Assembly: GCA_002898255.1 (NCBI GenBank)
Contig: BEIE01000001.1
Span: 558,001-622,000 of the forward strand
Reading direction: 5' to 3'
DNA from: a bacterium HR28
GTDB taxonomy: Bacteria; Chloroflexota; Chloroflexia; Thermomicrobiales; Thermomicrobiaceae
DNA length: 64,000 nucleotides
Of this stretch, positions 35,371 to 45,028 are shown piece after piece (within the stretch, counting starts at the first letter, position 1; each line of letters opens with the position of its first letter). The notes below the pieces were generated by a model. It saw only the letters and a list, made by a program, of their open reading frames with translations, had not been told where the DNA came from and ran no database searches. The position numbers were made by a program, and so were the translations under genes.

Positions 35371-35372
35371 CT

Positions 35373-37280
35373 TCAGCCTCCAACGTGCAACCCCGCGAGT
35401 TCTTCTTGGAGCATCTCCCAGCGCGCATAGGCCTGTTCCAGTTCTCGCATCACGGTCTCGTACGCTGCGCCAAGTTCGGTGATCGCCTCAACGTCCTGAC
35501 GTGCGGTGGCTTCGTCAAGGTCCTCGGCGAGTTGTTGAGCTCGTTCCTCCAGTTCCTCGATCATGTGCTCTACCTGGGCGAGTTCACGCTCGACTTGACG
35601 CGGTGAGCGGCGGGATGCCGCGCGCGGAGGGGCGCTGCGTCCACGGTCGAGCGTTGTTGTGCGAGGTGGTTCCGGACGCTCCGCCGTGCGGCGGCGCTGG
35701 TAATCGGTGAAATTGCCAAGTGAGACAACGAGCTCGTCGCCCTCGATGGCCCAGACGGTCGTCGCGAGGCGATCAATGAGATAGCGGTCGTGTGAGACAA
35801 AGAGGATCGTGCCCTCGAAGTCAGCCAGCACGGCCTCGAGCGCTTCGCGGCTGGGGAGATCAAGATGGTTGGTTGGCTCGTCGAGGAGGAGAACGTTGGC
35901 GCGTTCGAGGGCCAAAAGCGCAAGCGCAAGACGCCGCCGCTCACCGCCGCTCAGCGCGCTGACCGGCTTGAACACCTCATCGCCCTCGAAGAGGAAGCGC
36001 GCAGCGAAGTTCCTGGCCTCACGTTCGCTCAGTGCATACCGACGCAGAAGTGTCTCCAGTACGGTTCGCTCTTCGTCGAAACGCGGCTCTTGCGCAAGGT
36101 AGGCAGGCTTGACACCTTGGCCAAAGCGGATCGTCCCGGCAAGTGGAGGGAGTTGGCCGAGCAGCGTGCGAAGCAACGTCGTCTTGCCGACTCCGTTCGG
36201 GCCGATGATTGCAATGCGCTCCCCGCGCTGGACAACGAGCTCAGGAGTCCGAAAGAGCTGGCGGTTGGGGTAACCGATCACAAGGGGAGTCGTCGTAAGG
36301 ATTGTTCGCCCACTCTGCCCACCCTGTGTCAGCCTCAGTTGGAGGCGTTCGATTTCGCGCGGGCGTTCGAGTCGTTCTAATCGCGTCAGTTTGGTTGCTC
36401 GACCGCGTGCCTCCCGGGCGCGCTGGCCAGCGCGGTAGCGCTGAATAAAGGCCTCTTCCTTACGGATGTACTCCTGCTGCGCTTCATAGGCGGCGAGCCG
36501 TTCTGCAAAGCGTTGTGCCCGGAGCACGAGATACTGAGAGTAATTTCCTGGATACTCCTCGAGACGACCGAAACTCAACTCCAGTGTCCGCGTCGTAACC
36601 TGATCAAGGAAATAGCGGTCATGTGCGACGACCAAGACCGTGCCGCGGAATCGCTGCAGGAAGCGCTCAAGCCAAGCGAGCGCTTCAAGGTCAAGGTGAT
36701 TTGTCGGCTCGTCGAGGAGCAAGAGATCTGGATCGGCAAGTAAGGCACGGGCGAGCGCAAGCCGCGTCCGTTGACCGCCACTGAGCTGTTCGACCGGCTG
36801 GAGAAGCTCCTCGTCGCGGAAGCCGAGACCGGCGAGTACCTGCCGGGCGCGAACATCGAGGTCGTACCCTCCGGCGGCCTCGAAGCGTGTGCTGACACGC
36901 TCGTAAGTGGTCAGGAGACGAGCTTGCTCAGCCGGGTCGTGCACGGTAGCAAGGGCCGCTGCGAGGGTGGCGAGTTCCTCCCCAAGGGCACGGACGTGTG
37001 AAAGGGCATCGAGCGCTGCCTCGAGGACACTACGACCGCACGGTACCGCTGGTTCCTGTGGCAAGTAACCAATACGGAGTCCGCGCTGGGCGATGATCCG
37101 ACCGCTGTCGGGTTGCTCCAGGCCTGCGACAATACGGAGGAGCGTGCTCTTCCCCGCACCGTTCGGACCGACAAGGGCGACGCGGTCGCGCTCCAGCAGA
37201 TGAAAGCGTACGCCCTGGAACAGCTCGTATGCCCCGTAGTGTTTGCTCACGCTGTCGACAGTCAGAATTGTCTCGGGCAT
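35373..37280 (-). CDS. ABC-F family ATP-binding protein (duplicated ABC ATPase)
   Basis: About 635 residues with two ABC domains in one chain and no membrane segment. Walker A sequences are G-P-N-G-A-G-K-S-T near residue 38 and G-P-N-G-V-G-K-T-T in the second half; each domain has L-S-G-G-Q/E-R and a D-E-P-T-N-H-L-D Walker B. The linker has the charged P-tRNA-interaction-like helices, and the C-terminus is a coiled coil. ABC-F proteins act on the ribosome (translation factors, antibiotic protection), not in transport. The ATG at 37280 follows a weak site, and the upstream frame is spurious. Divergent from lysA. Precise subtype (YdiF/Uup-like) is a guess. Confidence 0.92.
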   Translation of the reverse strand: MPETILTVDSVSKHYGAYELFQGVRFHLLERDRVALVGPNGAGKSTLLRIVAGLEQPDSGRIIAQRGLRIGYLPQEPAVPCGRSVLEAALDALSHVRALGEELATLAAALATVHDPAEQARLLTTYERVSTRFEAAGGYDLDVRARQVLAGLGFRDEELLQPVEQLSGGQRTRLALARALLADPDLLLLDEPTNHLDLEALAWLERFLQRFRGTVLVVAHDRYFLDQVTTRTLELSFGRLEEYPGNYSQYLVLRAQRFAERLAAYEAQQEYIRKEEAFIQRYRAGQRAREARGRATKLTRLERLERPREIERLQLRLTQGGQSGRTILTTTPLVIGYPNRQLFRTPELVVQRGERIAIIGPNGVGKTTLLRTLLGQLPPLAGTIRFGQGVKPAYLAQEPRFDEERTVLETLLRRYALSEREARNFAARFLFEGDEVFKPVSALSGGERRRLALALLALERANVLLLDEPTNHLDLPSREALEAVLADFEGTILFVSHDRYLIDRLATTVWAIEGDELVVSLGNFTDYQRRRTAERPEPPRTTTLDRGRSAPPRAASRRSPRQVERELAQVEHMIEELEERAQQLAEDLDEATARQDVEAITELGAAYETVMRELEQAYARWEMLQEELAGLHVGG

Positions 37281-37318
37281 CGTCCAGGAACTTCCTTGCC
37301 TCTGACGCGCTGTTTCTC

Positions 37319-37348
37319 TTGGCGCGCCTCCGAATTGCCAACTATACT
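37319..37348 (+). promoter_or_regulatory. Promoter of lysA
   Basis: TTGGCG, 18-base spacer, TATACT. The predicted start is about 29 bases before the ATG at 37384. Confidence 0.6.
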
Positions 37349-37383
37349 CAGCGCCGTGCCCACCGTGGCGCGAAGGATGGAGA

Positions 37384-38751
37384 ATGCGCGAGTTCGACAC
37401 CGAACTGGTGCGAGTCTTGCCGGATACGGCAAGAAAGGGCGCGGACGGGCAGCTCTGGGTAGGTGGTCGTCCCCTGGCCGAGCTCGCTGATGAGTTCGGC
37501 ACGCCGCTGTATGTCTATGACGTTGCCACGATTCGGGCTGCCTGTGCTGCCTTTCGACGAGGGCTGGCTCAGTATTCTGGTGAATCGTCTCTCATCTATG
37601 CGGCGAAGGCTTACGCCTCAGTGGCACTCTTCCAATTGCTCGCGCAGGAGGGACTCGGGGTCGACTGTGTCTCGGATGGCGAGCTCTTCATGGCACATTG
37701 CGCAGGAGTTCCAGCCGAACGACTGGTGTTTCACGGGAACAACAAACTCGAGTCAGAGCTGGAATTTGCCCTCCGTATTGGTGTGGGGCGGTTCGTGATC
37801 GATAACCTCGACGAGTTGGAGCTCCTCGCGGCGATTGCGACACGCGAGGGCAAGACTGCTTCGGTCTGGCTTCGCCTGAATCCCGGCGTCGAGCCACACG
37901 ACACGCACGCGTACCGACGGACGGGCCAGTTGGACTCGAAGTTCGGACTTCCGATCGAAACTGGCGATGCTGAGCGGGCTGTGCGCTCCTGCCAGTCGCT
38001 CTCGGCACTCCAGCTTCTTGGCTACCACATTCACATTGGATCACAAATCTTCGATCTCAGACCGTACCGCGAGGCGATCGAGCGAACGTTCGCCTTCGCT
38101 GCGCGGATGCGCGACCGGTACGGCATCGTCCCAAGAGAGTTCTCGCCGGGTGGAGGTCTTGGCGTCCCCTACATCCCCGATGATCCGGTGCTTCATCTCA
38201 CCGAGGCCGCCGCGATGCTGGCGGAATGGGTACAAGCGGCTGCACATGCGTGGGACCTCCCGCTCCCGAGACTTTTCCTTGAGCCCGGACGTTCGCTGGT
38301 AGCACGTGCAGGCCTCGCGCTGTACCGGGTGGGGGCGGTCAAACGCATCCCAGGAGTCCGCACCTATGTGGCGGTGGACGGCGGGATGGCGGACAACATT
38401 CGGCCGGCACTCTATGGAGCGCACTATGTCGCGCTTCCCGGAAAGTTCACAGAGCGTCCCGCAGAACGAGTGACGGTAGTGGGGAAGTACTGCGAGTCGG
38501 GCGATGTGCTTGTCCGGGAGGCCTGGCTTCCCGCTCCCCAACGCGGTGATCTCGTCGTCGTGCTCGTCGCGGGGGCATACTGCTTGGCGATGGCGAGTAA
38601 CTACAACCTGGCACGTCGGCCAGCGGTGGTGGCAGTGGAGGATGGGCGAGTCATGGTATGGCAGCGGCGAGAGACGCTCAACGACCTAATCGCGCGCGAA
38701 ATGGTCGTTGCCCCGAAGATGACGGACATTGAATTCTCGCCATGTCCGTAG
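37384..38751 (+). CDS. lysA: Diaminopimelate decarboxylase
   Basis: The 455-residue protein makes L-lysine from meso-diaminopimelate with pyridoxal phosphate. Landmarks are Y-A-A-K-A-Y-A with the PLP lysine near residue 76, S-D-G-E-L, H-G-N-N-K, H-I-H-I-G-S-Q, the phosphate loop E-P-G-R-S-L-V near 302, and C-E-S-G-D-V-L with the active-site cysteine near 378. All needed residues are present. The final ~20 residues include a M-T-D-I-E-F tail. The ATG at 37384 follows AAGGATGGAGA. It is followed by the sigma factor after a 62-base gap. Confidence 0.94.
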   Translation: MREFDTELVRVLPDTARKGADGQLWVGGRPLAELADEFGTPLYVYDVATIRAACAAFRRGLAQYSGESSLIYAAKAYASVALFQLLAQEGLGVDCVSDGELFMAHCAGVPAERLVFHGNNKLESELEFALRIGVGRFVIDNLDELELLAAIATREGKTASVWLRLNPGVEPHDTHAYRRTGQLDSKFGLPIETGDAERAVRSCQSLSALQLLGYHIHIGSQIFDLRPYREAIERTFAFAARMRDRYGIVPREFSPGGGLGVPYIPDDPVLHLTEAAAMLAEWVQAAAHAWDLPLPRLFLEPGRSLVARAGLALYRVGAVKRIPGVRTYVAVDGGMADNIRPALYGAHYVALPGKFTERPAERVTVVGKYCESGDVLVREAWLPAPQRGDLVVVLVAGAYCLAMASNYNLARRPAVVAVEDGRVMVWQRRETLNDLIAREMVVAPKMTDIEFSPCP

Positions 38752-38813
38752 TATCACTGGGCTGCCGCACGAGCAGAGATTGGGTGCCTCATCGACCGTG
38801 AGGAGTGCGCGCG

Positions 38814-40343
38814 GTGACCAAGGCGGAACGGCGCGGAAGACCCAAGCGGTCCCGTGATGTGATGATGAAGGCGAACGAGTCAACTGACCTTCCGGTGCCG
38901 GTCGATGTCATGGCGATCCTCTCGGCTGCGCGAGCACAAGGGTGGCTCTCTCGTGAGCAGCTGACCGCACTGATCGAGGCACTTGGCCCAGACGCTGCCG
39001 AGACGATCCTCGCGGAGTTGGTCGCGGAGGGGATCGTTGTGCCACTCGAGGACGGTCAAGCGGTCGATGGAGCGCTTAGTGTCTGGGATGCCGAAGAAGA
39101 GACCGATCCCGATCTCTTGGTTGAGGATCCGGTTCGGCTCTATCTCGCGGAAATTGGACGGGTTCCGCTGCTGACGGCCGAGCAAGAAGTGCAGCTTGGG
39201 CAGGCGGTCGAGGTTGCTGAATACCTGGCAGAGTTTCGGCGCGCGCACGGTGAGGATCCGGTGGCGATCGTACGGGGCGTGTGGGAACGGTTCCGCGCGG
39301 GGTGGCCGCTGGTGGAGGTCTTTGCCGAGGGGCTTGGGTTGGAGCGACAGTCTCGCAGTGCTGTCCTGAGCGCGGTCTTGCCGTTAAGCGCTATTTCACC
39401 AACCGTCCTGCGCCAAGCGCTGGCGCGTTTTGGGGCGAATCTCGAAGCAATGGAGGAAGAGTTGCGACGGCGACGGCTCGAGTTCGCACTCTTCCCTGAG
39501 CCGCTCCGACAGTGGAGTGATCCCTGCGAGCAAGCGTTACCACCCGAACCGCCGCTGGCGCAGCTCGGCTTGACGTCGGATGTGCTGGCCGCACACTGGC
39601 GGCGAGTTCAGCGCGAGGGGGAAGAGGCCCGTCGCAAGCTGACGGAGGCGAACCTCCGGCTCGTGGTCAGCATCGCCAAGCGCTATGTGGGGCGTGGGCT
39701 GACACTCCTGGACTTGATCCAAGAAGGGAACCTCGGTCTGATCCGCGCAGTGGAAAAGTTCCAGACGCACAAAGGGTTCAAGTTCTCGACCTATGCGACC
39801 TGGTGGATCCGGCAGTCGATCACTCGCGCGCTCGCCGATCAGGCGCGCACGATCCGCTTGCCTGTCCACCTTGTCGATACGCTCAATCGCCTCGGGCGGA
39901 TCGCACGGCAACTCACCCAAGAACTCGGCCGAGAACCGACGACGGCCGAGTTGGCGGCAGCAGCGAATATGCCGGTGGAGCGCGTGCGCGAGCTCTTGCA
40001 GGCCGCTCAGGAGCCGGTCTCGCTCGAGATGCCGGTCGGTCAAGAAGAGGAGAGTACACTGGGCGAGTTTCTGGAGGACGAGCGGACAGTAGCGCCGCTC
40101 GATGCGGCGGCGATGTCGCTCTTGCGCGAGCACGTGCAGGCACTCCTTGCGACGTTGACTGAGCGGGAGCGGCGAGTGCTGGCGATGCGCTTCGGCTTGG
40201 AAGACGGGCAAACATATACACTGGAAGAAGTGGGGCGCGCCTTCGGCGTGACGCGCGAGCGAGTGCGCCAGATCGAGGCCAAAGCGCTCCGGAAACTGCG
40301 TCATCCGCTGCGGGCGCGCGCACTCCGCGACTTTCTCGAGTGA
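38814..40343 (+). CDS. sigA: Primary RNA polymerase sigma factor (sigma-70, RpoD/SigA)
   Basis: About 509 residues. An N-terminal region resembling 1.1 is followed by region 1.2 ([16 protein letters not shown]), a ~150-residue non-conserved region, region 2 ([34 protein letters not shown]), region 3, and region 4 with [10 protein letters not shown]. The full set marks it as the housekeeping sigma, and the TTGACA/TATNNT promoters in this window fit it. The GTG at 38814 has GAGGAG 8 bases upstream. A GTG at 38805 is open, but its site is inside that motif. Confidence 0.93.
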   Translation: MTKAERRGRPKRSRDVMMKANESTDLPVPVDVMAILSAARAQGWLSREQLTALIEALGPDAAETILAELVAEGIVVPLEDGQAVDGALSVWDAEEETDPDLLVEDPVRLYLAEIGRVPLLTAEQEVQLGQAVEVAEYLAEFRRAHGEDPVAIVRGVWERFRAGWPLVEVFAEGLGLERQSRSAVLSAVLPLSAISPTVLRQALARFGANLEAMEEELRRRRLEFALFPEPLRQWSDPCEQALPPEPPLAQLGLTSDVLAAHWRRVQREGEEARRKLTEANLRLVVSIAKRYVGRGLTLLDLIQEGNLGLIRAVEKFQTHKGFKFSTYATWWIRQSITRALADQARTIRLPVHLVDTLNRLGRIARQLTQELGREPTTAELAAAANMPVERVRELLQAAQEPVSLEMPVGQEEESTLGEFLEDERTVAPLDAAAMSLLREHVQALLATLTERERRVLAMRFGLEDGQTYTLEEVGRAFGVTRERVRQIEAKALRKLRHPLRARALRDFLE

Positions 40344-40404
40344 GCTGCACCAGTGGCGAGTGACGACGCTTAATGAGGCTCGGCTCGCCCGGGCAGGAGG
40401 CGTC

Positions 40405-41808
40405 ATGTTCTACGACCAGGCCAAAATCTATGTCAAAGCTGGCAATGGTGGAAACGGAGCGGTGAGCTTCCATCGCGAGAAATACGTTCCGCGTGGCGGG
40501 CCGGACGGTGGCGATGGTGGACGTGGGGGGAATGTCTACCTGCGGGTTGATCCCTCGCTCAACACGTTGCTTCCCTTCAGCTACCAGCAGCACTTTCGTG
40601 CTGAGGACGGCCAACCGGGCCAAGGGAACAAAAAGAGTGGACGTGACGGCGCGGATCTGTACATCGACGTACCGCCGGGGACGGTTGTGATCGATGAGGC
40701 GACGGGGGAGGTGCTCGGTGATCTTGTCGAACCGGGTGAGGTGCTCCTCGTCGCACGAGGTGGGCTTGGAGGCCGGGGAAATCAGCACTTCGCGACACCG
40801 AGCCGGCAAGCTCCGCGTTTTGCCGAAAAGGGTGAACCGGGCGAGGAGCGTTGGTTGCGTCTCGAGCTGAAACTGCTCGCGGACGTCGGCCTTGTCGGAC
40901 TCCCAAACGCTGGGAAATCGACATTGCTCGCAGCCGTGAGTGCGGCACGGCCGAAGATTGCTGACTATCCCTTCACGACGCTTGAGCCAATGCTTGGGGT
41001 GGTGAGCGTGCCTGGGAGCGGCGGTGGCTCCTTCGTCCTTGCTGACTTGCCTGGACTCATTGCTGGTGCGTCGCGTGGTGCCGGACTCGGCCTGGAGTTC
41101 CTCCGTCACGTCGAGCGCACGCGTTTACTGATCCATGTCCTTGACGGTTCTGGCGGACTTGAGGGGCGTGACCCGCTTGAGGACTTCCACACTGTCAATG
41201 CTGAGCTGGCAGCCTATTCGGCAGCTCTTGCTGGCAAGCCCCAGCTCGTGGCGGTGAATAAGATGGATCTCCCGGAGGCACAAGCCAACTGGCCGCGTCT
41301 CTCAACGGCGCTCCAGGACCTTGGGTATGCCGTCTATCCGATCTCAGCGGCGACCGGACAGGGAGTGGGAGAACTCGTCCGAGCAGCTTGGGAGCGGCTG
41401 CAGCAGATCCCCCGTCCGGAACGGATCGCTCCGCCGGTGCGGACACACCGCGTCTACACCCTCGATCGCTCGCAGGAACGCTGGGAGGCAGTGCGCCTCG
41501 CACCTCACCGCTTTGCGCTCCGTGGGCCGAAGATCGAGCGCCTCACGCTGATGACAGACTTTTCGAATCCAGAGGCTGCTGAGCGCTACCAACGCCTGCT
41601 TGCACGCTGGGGTATTTCGCGCCGCTTGATCGCGCTTGGCATCCAACCGGGTGACATCGTCGAGGTCGCTGGCCGTGAGCTTGTCTGGGAGCCGGAGCTG
41701 GTCGAGGCCGAGCGGACACCTCCACGTCGGCGCCTCACTAAACGCGAGCGATTGCTGAAGCGTGCGGGGTTACTGGAAGAGCCAGAGGAAGAAATCGGCG
41801 AACAGTGA
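40405..41808 (+). CDS. obg: Obg family GTPase (CgtA) with OCT domain
   Basis: The 467-residue protein has the glycine-rich Obg domain ([20 protein letters not shown]) in residues 1-158. A G domain follows with G1 [10 protein letters not shown]3 D-L-P-G-L and G4 N-K-M-D, then the C-terminal OCT domain (G-P-K-I-E-R-L...[10 protein letters not shown]) and a short acidic tail. Obg acts in 50S ribosome assembly and the stringent response; the facing relA/spoT gene fits this. The ATG at 40405 is preceded by AGGAGG. It is 61 bases after sigA and probably co-transcribed. Confidence 0.96.
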   Translation: MFYDQAKIYVKAGNGGNGAVSFHREKYVPRGGPDGGDGGRGGNVYLRVDPSLNTLLPFSYQQHFRAEDGQPGQGNKKSGRDGADLYIDVPPGTVVIDEATGEVLGDLVEPGEVLLVARGGLGGRGNQHFATPSRQAPRFAEKGEPGEERWLRLELKLLADVGLVGLPNAGKSTLLAAVSAARPKIADYPFTTLEPMLGVVSVPGSGGGSFVLADLPGLIAGASRGAGLGLEFLRHVERTRLLIHVLDGSGGLEGRDPLEDFHTVNAELAAYSAALAGKPQLVAVNKMDLPEAQANWPRLSTALQDLGYAVYPISAATGQGVGELVRAAWERLQQIPRPERIAPPVRTHRVYTLDRSQERWEAVRLAPHRFALRGPKIERLTLMTDFSNPEAAERYQRLLARWGISRRLIALGIQPGDIVEVAGRELVWEPELVEAERTPPRRRLTKRERLLKRAGLLEEPEEEIGEQ

Positions 41809-41815
41809 GCCCGAT

Positions 41816-44080
41816 TCAGCGAGGTGCTGGCGCCGTTGTTTCCCCGCCAGTGACTCGACGGACGTCATAGACGTCCTTGATCGACTCGAGCTTCTGCAGC
41901 ACGCGGCTGAGCTGCTGGACACTGGCGACCTCGAGCGTCATGAGGATGGTCACCGTCCGGTCGTCGTGGACGTTCGTAAGGACGGAGAGCGCGTTGAGCC
42001 CTTCGTCTGCCACAAGTGTCGTGACGTCGCGCAGGAGCCCGACACGATCCCACGCCTCGATGCGGATAGTGACAGGGTGTTGTTGCGGCGTCTCACCCCA
42101 GCTGACGGGGATGATCCGCTCCGGCTCAGTTGTGTGCAGAATATTCGGGCAGTCGGCACGGTGGACGGTGATGCCCCGCCCGCGTGTGATAAACCCAACA
42201 ATCGGATCCCCATAGACGGGTTTGCAGCAGTTGGCGAGGCGGGTCAGAAGGTCGCGCAACCCCGTCACCTGGAGCGGTGGTGGCGTGCTTGCGGCAGCGG
42301 GTGCAGATGCCGTACGGACGCGTTGATCCTCATGCTCGGCGATGCGCGCCGCGAGTTGTTGCGGTGTGATTGCTCCATAACCGATGGCTGCGAGGAAGTC
42401 TTCTAGCTTCTGATAACGCGGGAAGAGCTTGAGGACATCCTCCGGTTTCATCTCAACGCCAAGCCGGCGGAGCTCCTGCTCCAGGAGATGCCGGCCGTGT
42501 GCGATGTTCTCCTCCCGCTCCTGCTTGCGGAACCACTGTCGGATCTTCTCGCGGGCCGAAGCCGTTGTGACATAACCATTGCTCGGAATAAGCCAGTCGC
42601 GGCTGGGGCCAGTACGTGCCTTGGAGGTGATGATCTGCACCACCTGGCCATTCTGGAGCTTGTAGTTCAGTGGCACAATCTGCCCATTGACCTTCGCGCC
42701 AACACACTGGTGTCCAACCTCGGTGTGGATGCGGTAGGCAAAGTCGACTGGTGTTGCACCAGCCGGGAGTTCGACCACGTCTCCCTTCGGCGTGAAGACG
42801 TAGATCATCTCTGGCAAGAGGTCCTGCTTAACCGAGTCGACAAACTCTTGGGCATCCAGCAGTTCGTCTCGCCACTCCAGGATCTGGCGGAACCAGGCGA
42901 TCTTCGCCTCGATGGAGCGGTCACCACTGTCCGGTCGGAGCTGCTCCTTGTAACGCCAGTGGGCGGCGATACCGTACTCAGCCTCGCGATGCATCTCGTG
43001 AGTACGGATCTGGACTTCCAAGGGGATGCCGTTCGGCCCGATCACCGCGGTGTGCAGCGAGCGGTAGAGATTCTCCTTTGGTGTCGCGATGTAGTCATCG
43101 AATTCGCCAGGGATCGGGTGCCACATGCCGTGAATGACACCGAGCGCCGCGTAGCAGTCACGTTGTTCGTCGACAATGACACGGATTCCCAGGACATCAT
43201 AGATCTCGTCGAAGTTGCGCTGCTTCTGGCGCATCTTCCGCGCAATGGAGGCGATGTGCTTCTCCCGCCCGGTGACGACAGCCTGAATGCCTGCCTCAGC
43301 CAGTGCTTGCTTGACTTGCTCAATCACCTGCTGAAGATAGCGCTCGCGGTCATGCCCGCGTGACTCCAGCGCTTTGGCGATGGCCTCGTAGGTCTGCGGT
43401 TCGAGGTACTTGAAGGCAAGGTCTTCAAGTTCGGCCTTGAGTTGACCGATGCCGAGCCGGTTGGCGAGCGGCGCATAAATATCCATTGTCTCTCGAGCGA
43501 TGCGCCGCTGTTTCTCGGGTGGCAAGTGCTCGAGAGTCCGCATATTGTGGAGCCGATCGGCCAATTTGATGAGAACGACGCCGACATCTTCCGCCATAGC
43601 CAGCAGCATCTTGCGCAGGCTCTCGGCTTGTCGCGTCTTCTCACGCTCGAGACTGACCGGCTCCGTCTCCGGGCTCCAACGAATCTTGCCCAGCTTGGTG
43701 ACGCCGTCAACGAGACGTGCCACACGTGGCCCGAACGCCTCGCGCAGCTGCTCCAGTGTGACGTCGGTGTCCTCCAAAACGTCATGGAGGAGCGCCGCAG
43801 CGATCGTTTCCTGGTCAAGTTGCATATCGGCGAGGATCAGTGCGACGGCAATCGGATGGCAAAGGTACGGCTCCCCAGAGCGACGTCGCACTCCCGCGTG
43901 TGCTGCTCGGGCGTACTCGAATGCACGGCGGACAAGTTCAAGATCGGCGCCCGGCAGTCGCTTCTGGAACTCAGGAGCGATCATCTCCCATGTGGGTACA
44001 TCGCCGGCCGTCGTGACGGTCGGTTCCTGATTCGATTCGGTGTGGTGTCCGCTCTCGCGGGGTACAGCGCTTGCCATCAT
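41816..44080 (-). CDS. rel: Bifunctional (p)ppGpp synthetase/hydrolase (RelA/SpoT, Rel)
   Basis: About 754 residues with the full Rel order. First comes an HD hydrolase domain (the H-P-I-A-V-A segment, L-L-H-D-V-L-E-D-T and K-L-A-D-R-L-H-N-M-R-T-L). Then a synthetase domain with G-I-R-V-I-V, R-S-L-H-T-A-V and E-V-Q-I-R-T, a TGS domain (Y-V-F-T-P-K-G-D-V-V-E-L-P-A-G-A-T), a zinc-finger/conserved-cysteine region with N-C-C-K-P, and a C-terminal ACT domain. Both catalytic halves look intact. I chose the ATG pair at 44077-44080, since the longer frame upstream crosses the promoter at 44133-44162. Confidence 0.95.
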   Translation of the reverse strand: MMASAVPRESGHHTESNQEPTVTTAGDVPTWEMIAPEFQKRLPGADLELVRRAFEYARAAHAGVRRRSGEPYLCHPIAVALILADMQLDQETIAAALLHDVLEDTDVTLEQLREAFGPRVARLVDGVTKLGKIRWSPETEPVSLEREKTRQAESLRKMLLAMAEDVGVVLIKLADRLHNMRTLEHLPPEKQRRIARETMDIYAPLANRLGIGQLKAELEDLAFKYLEPQTYEAIAKALESRGHDRERYLQQVIEQVKQALAEAGIQAVVTGREKHIASIARKMRQKQRNFDEIYDVLGIRVIVDEQRDCYAALGVIHGMWHPIPGEFDDYIATPKENLYRSLHTAVIGPNGIPLEVQIRTHEMHREAEYGIAAHWRYKEQLRPDSGDRSIEAKIAWFRQILEWRDELLDAQEFVDSVKQDLLPEMIYVFTPKGDVVELPAGATPVDFAYRIHTEVGHQCVGAKVNGQIVPLNYKLQNGQVVQIITSKARTGPSRDWLIPSNGYVTTASAREKIRQWFRKQEREENIAHGRHLLEQELRRLGVEMKPEDVLKLFPRYQKLEDFLAAIGYGAITPQQLAARIAEHEDQRVRTASAPAAASTPPPLQVTGLRDLLTRLANCCKPVYGDPIVGFITRGRGITVHRADCPNILHTTEPERIIPVSWGETPQQHPVTIRIEAWDRVGLLRDVTTLVADEGLNALSVLTNVHDDRTVTILMTLEVASVQQLSRVLQKLESIKDVYDVRRVTGGETTAPAPR

Positions 44081-44132
44081 GTCCCGAACACTCGATCGCG
44101 AGGGTGGCGAGAGGATTTGAGTTTCATCTTTT

Positions 44133-44162
44133 ATGATACGGAGCAGCCATCGCCAATTGCAA
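44133..44162 (-). promoter_or_regulatory. Promoter of rel
   Basis: On the minus strand TTGCAA is followed after 18 bases by TATCAT. The predicted start is about 45 bases before the ATG at 44080. Placement inside the longer open frame is the reason I prefer the shorter Rel start. Confidence 0.55.
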
Positions 44163-45028
44163 TCGCCCGGCGAGCAGGTATGTGTTCCATGGCCGGATCG
44201 GCCATATGTGGCTGCGCGCACGGTCGCTATTCGGGGGCACATGAAAACGGTCGAGCTGCAGTATCGCTGCGGTCATTCGGCAAATTTCGCGGATCCCCAT
44301 GGGAGTAGGAGAGTTGCGGAAAGTGCTGAGGCGCCTCCTCTGTCCCCGCCTCTCCTGTCACTGCGTATGTCGGCAGATTTTGGTTCCTACATATCGCAGC
44401 TCTATTCCTCGGTGATGTTCTGGAATCACGGCGTTGTCCGAGTGGTCTTACGATGCGGAGTTCCGTTCCTCTGCTCGAGGTCATTGCACGGTTCAGGAGG
44501 GGTTCTGAGCTGCGAGAAGCAATCGGGCAGGGACGCATTGTGATAGCCGTTGGACCAAGCAGAGTGTGGAACCACATTTGGTCCTCCTCGTGCCCCCGCA
44601 GCGGTCCGGACAACGACGTTGTGTGTAGTCAGGCGATTCTCCCTCTGTACACCTTGCTTGGCAGTTGCTGGGAACTCCCAGATCACCGGATCACGTTGTC
44701 GGGCACTGTTGAGGGCGGAGGAGGTGCGGCGTCTCCGCACCTGGCCGGCGGGAGAGCCGCGATTCATCACATGCGTGGTGTGCACATGGAGAGGAGACGA
44801 ACACAGGGCTCACCGATGCTTGGTGACTGGAGGCGGGCTTGCAGGATGATCAATGCTCCAACAGGCCTCTTTTGTCGCTATCCGCCTTCTCCGGGCGTGA
44901 TGCCTCGTTTCCCCTGTGTCAAGGGACGAAACACCGAGTGTGCGTGTGACATTTCTCACCGCATTGCGCGATGCCGGTGTAGGATTGAGTTGCTTTCGTG
45001 GAGATAGTGATGGCCCGAGGAGCACAGT
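44163..45028. other. Long gap between rel and moeA
   Basis: About 870 bases with one weak candidate gene (44241-44543) and no clear RNA gene. I looked for a molybdenum-cofactor riboswitch ahead of moeA and could not identify one with confidence. A stem TCACCG...TGGTGA occurs near 44808-44826. The moeA ribosome binding site GAGGAG is at 45015-45020. Confidence 0.5.
44241..44543 (+). pseudogene. Possible decayed small zinc-binding protein (Y-R-C-G-H type)
   Basis: The frame opens M-K-T-V-E-L-Q-Y-R-C-G-H-S-A, a start shared by many ~45-60-residue proteins with a C-x-x-H...C-x-x-C metal site, and GGGGG lies 4 bases upstream. After residue ~20 the reading becomes proline- and serine-rich and unlike the family. 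In another frame the same DNA reads L-R-K-V-L-R-R-L-L-C-P-R-L-S-C-H-C, a plausible second half. That suggests a frameshift around 44300. It could equally be coincidence. Confidence 0.3.

Noticed and set aside
39913-41109. Minus-strand frame of 398 residues
   Set aside because: Antisense of sigA and obg; arginine-rich without a recognisable domain.
44600-44850. Molybdenum cofactor riboswitch upstream of moeA
   Set aside because: I could not align the remembered consensus; hairpins there are short and not in the right order.
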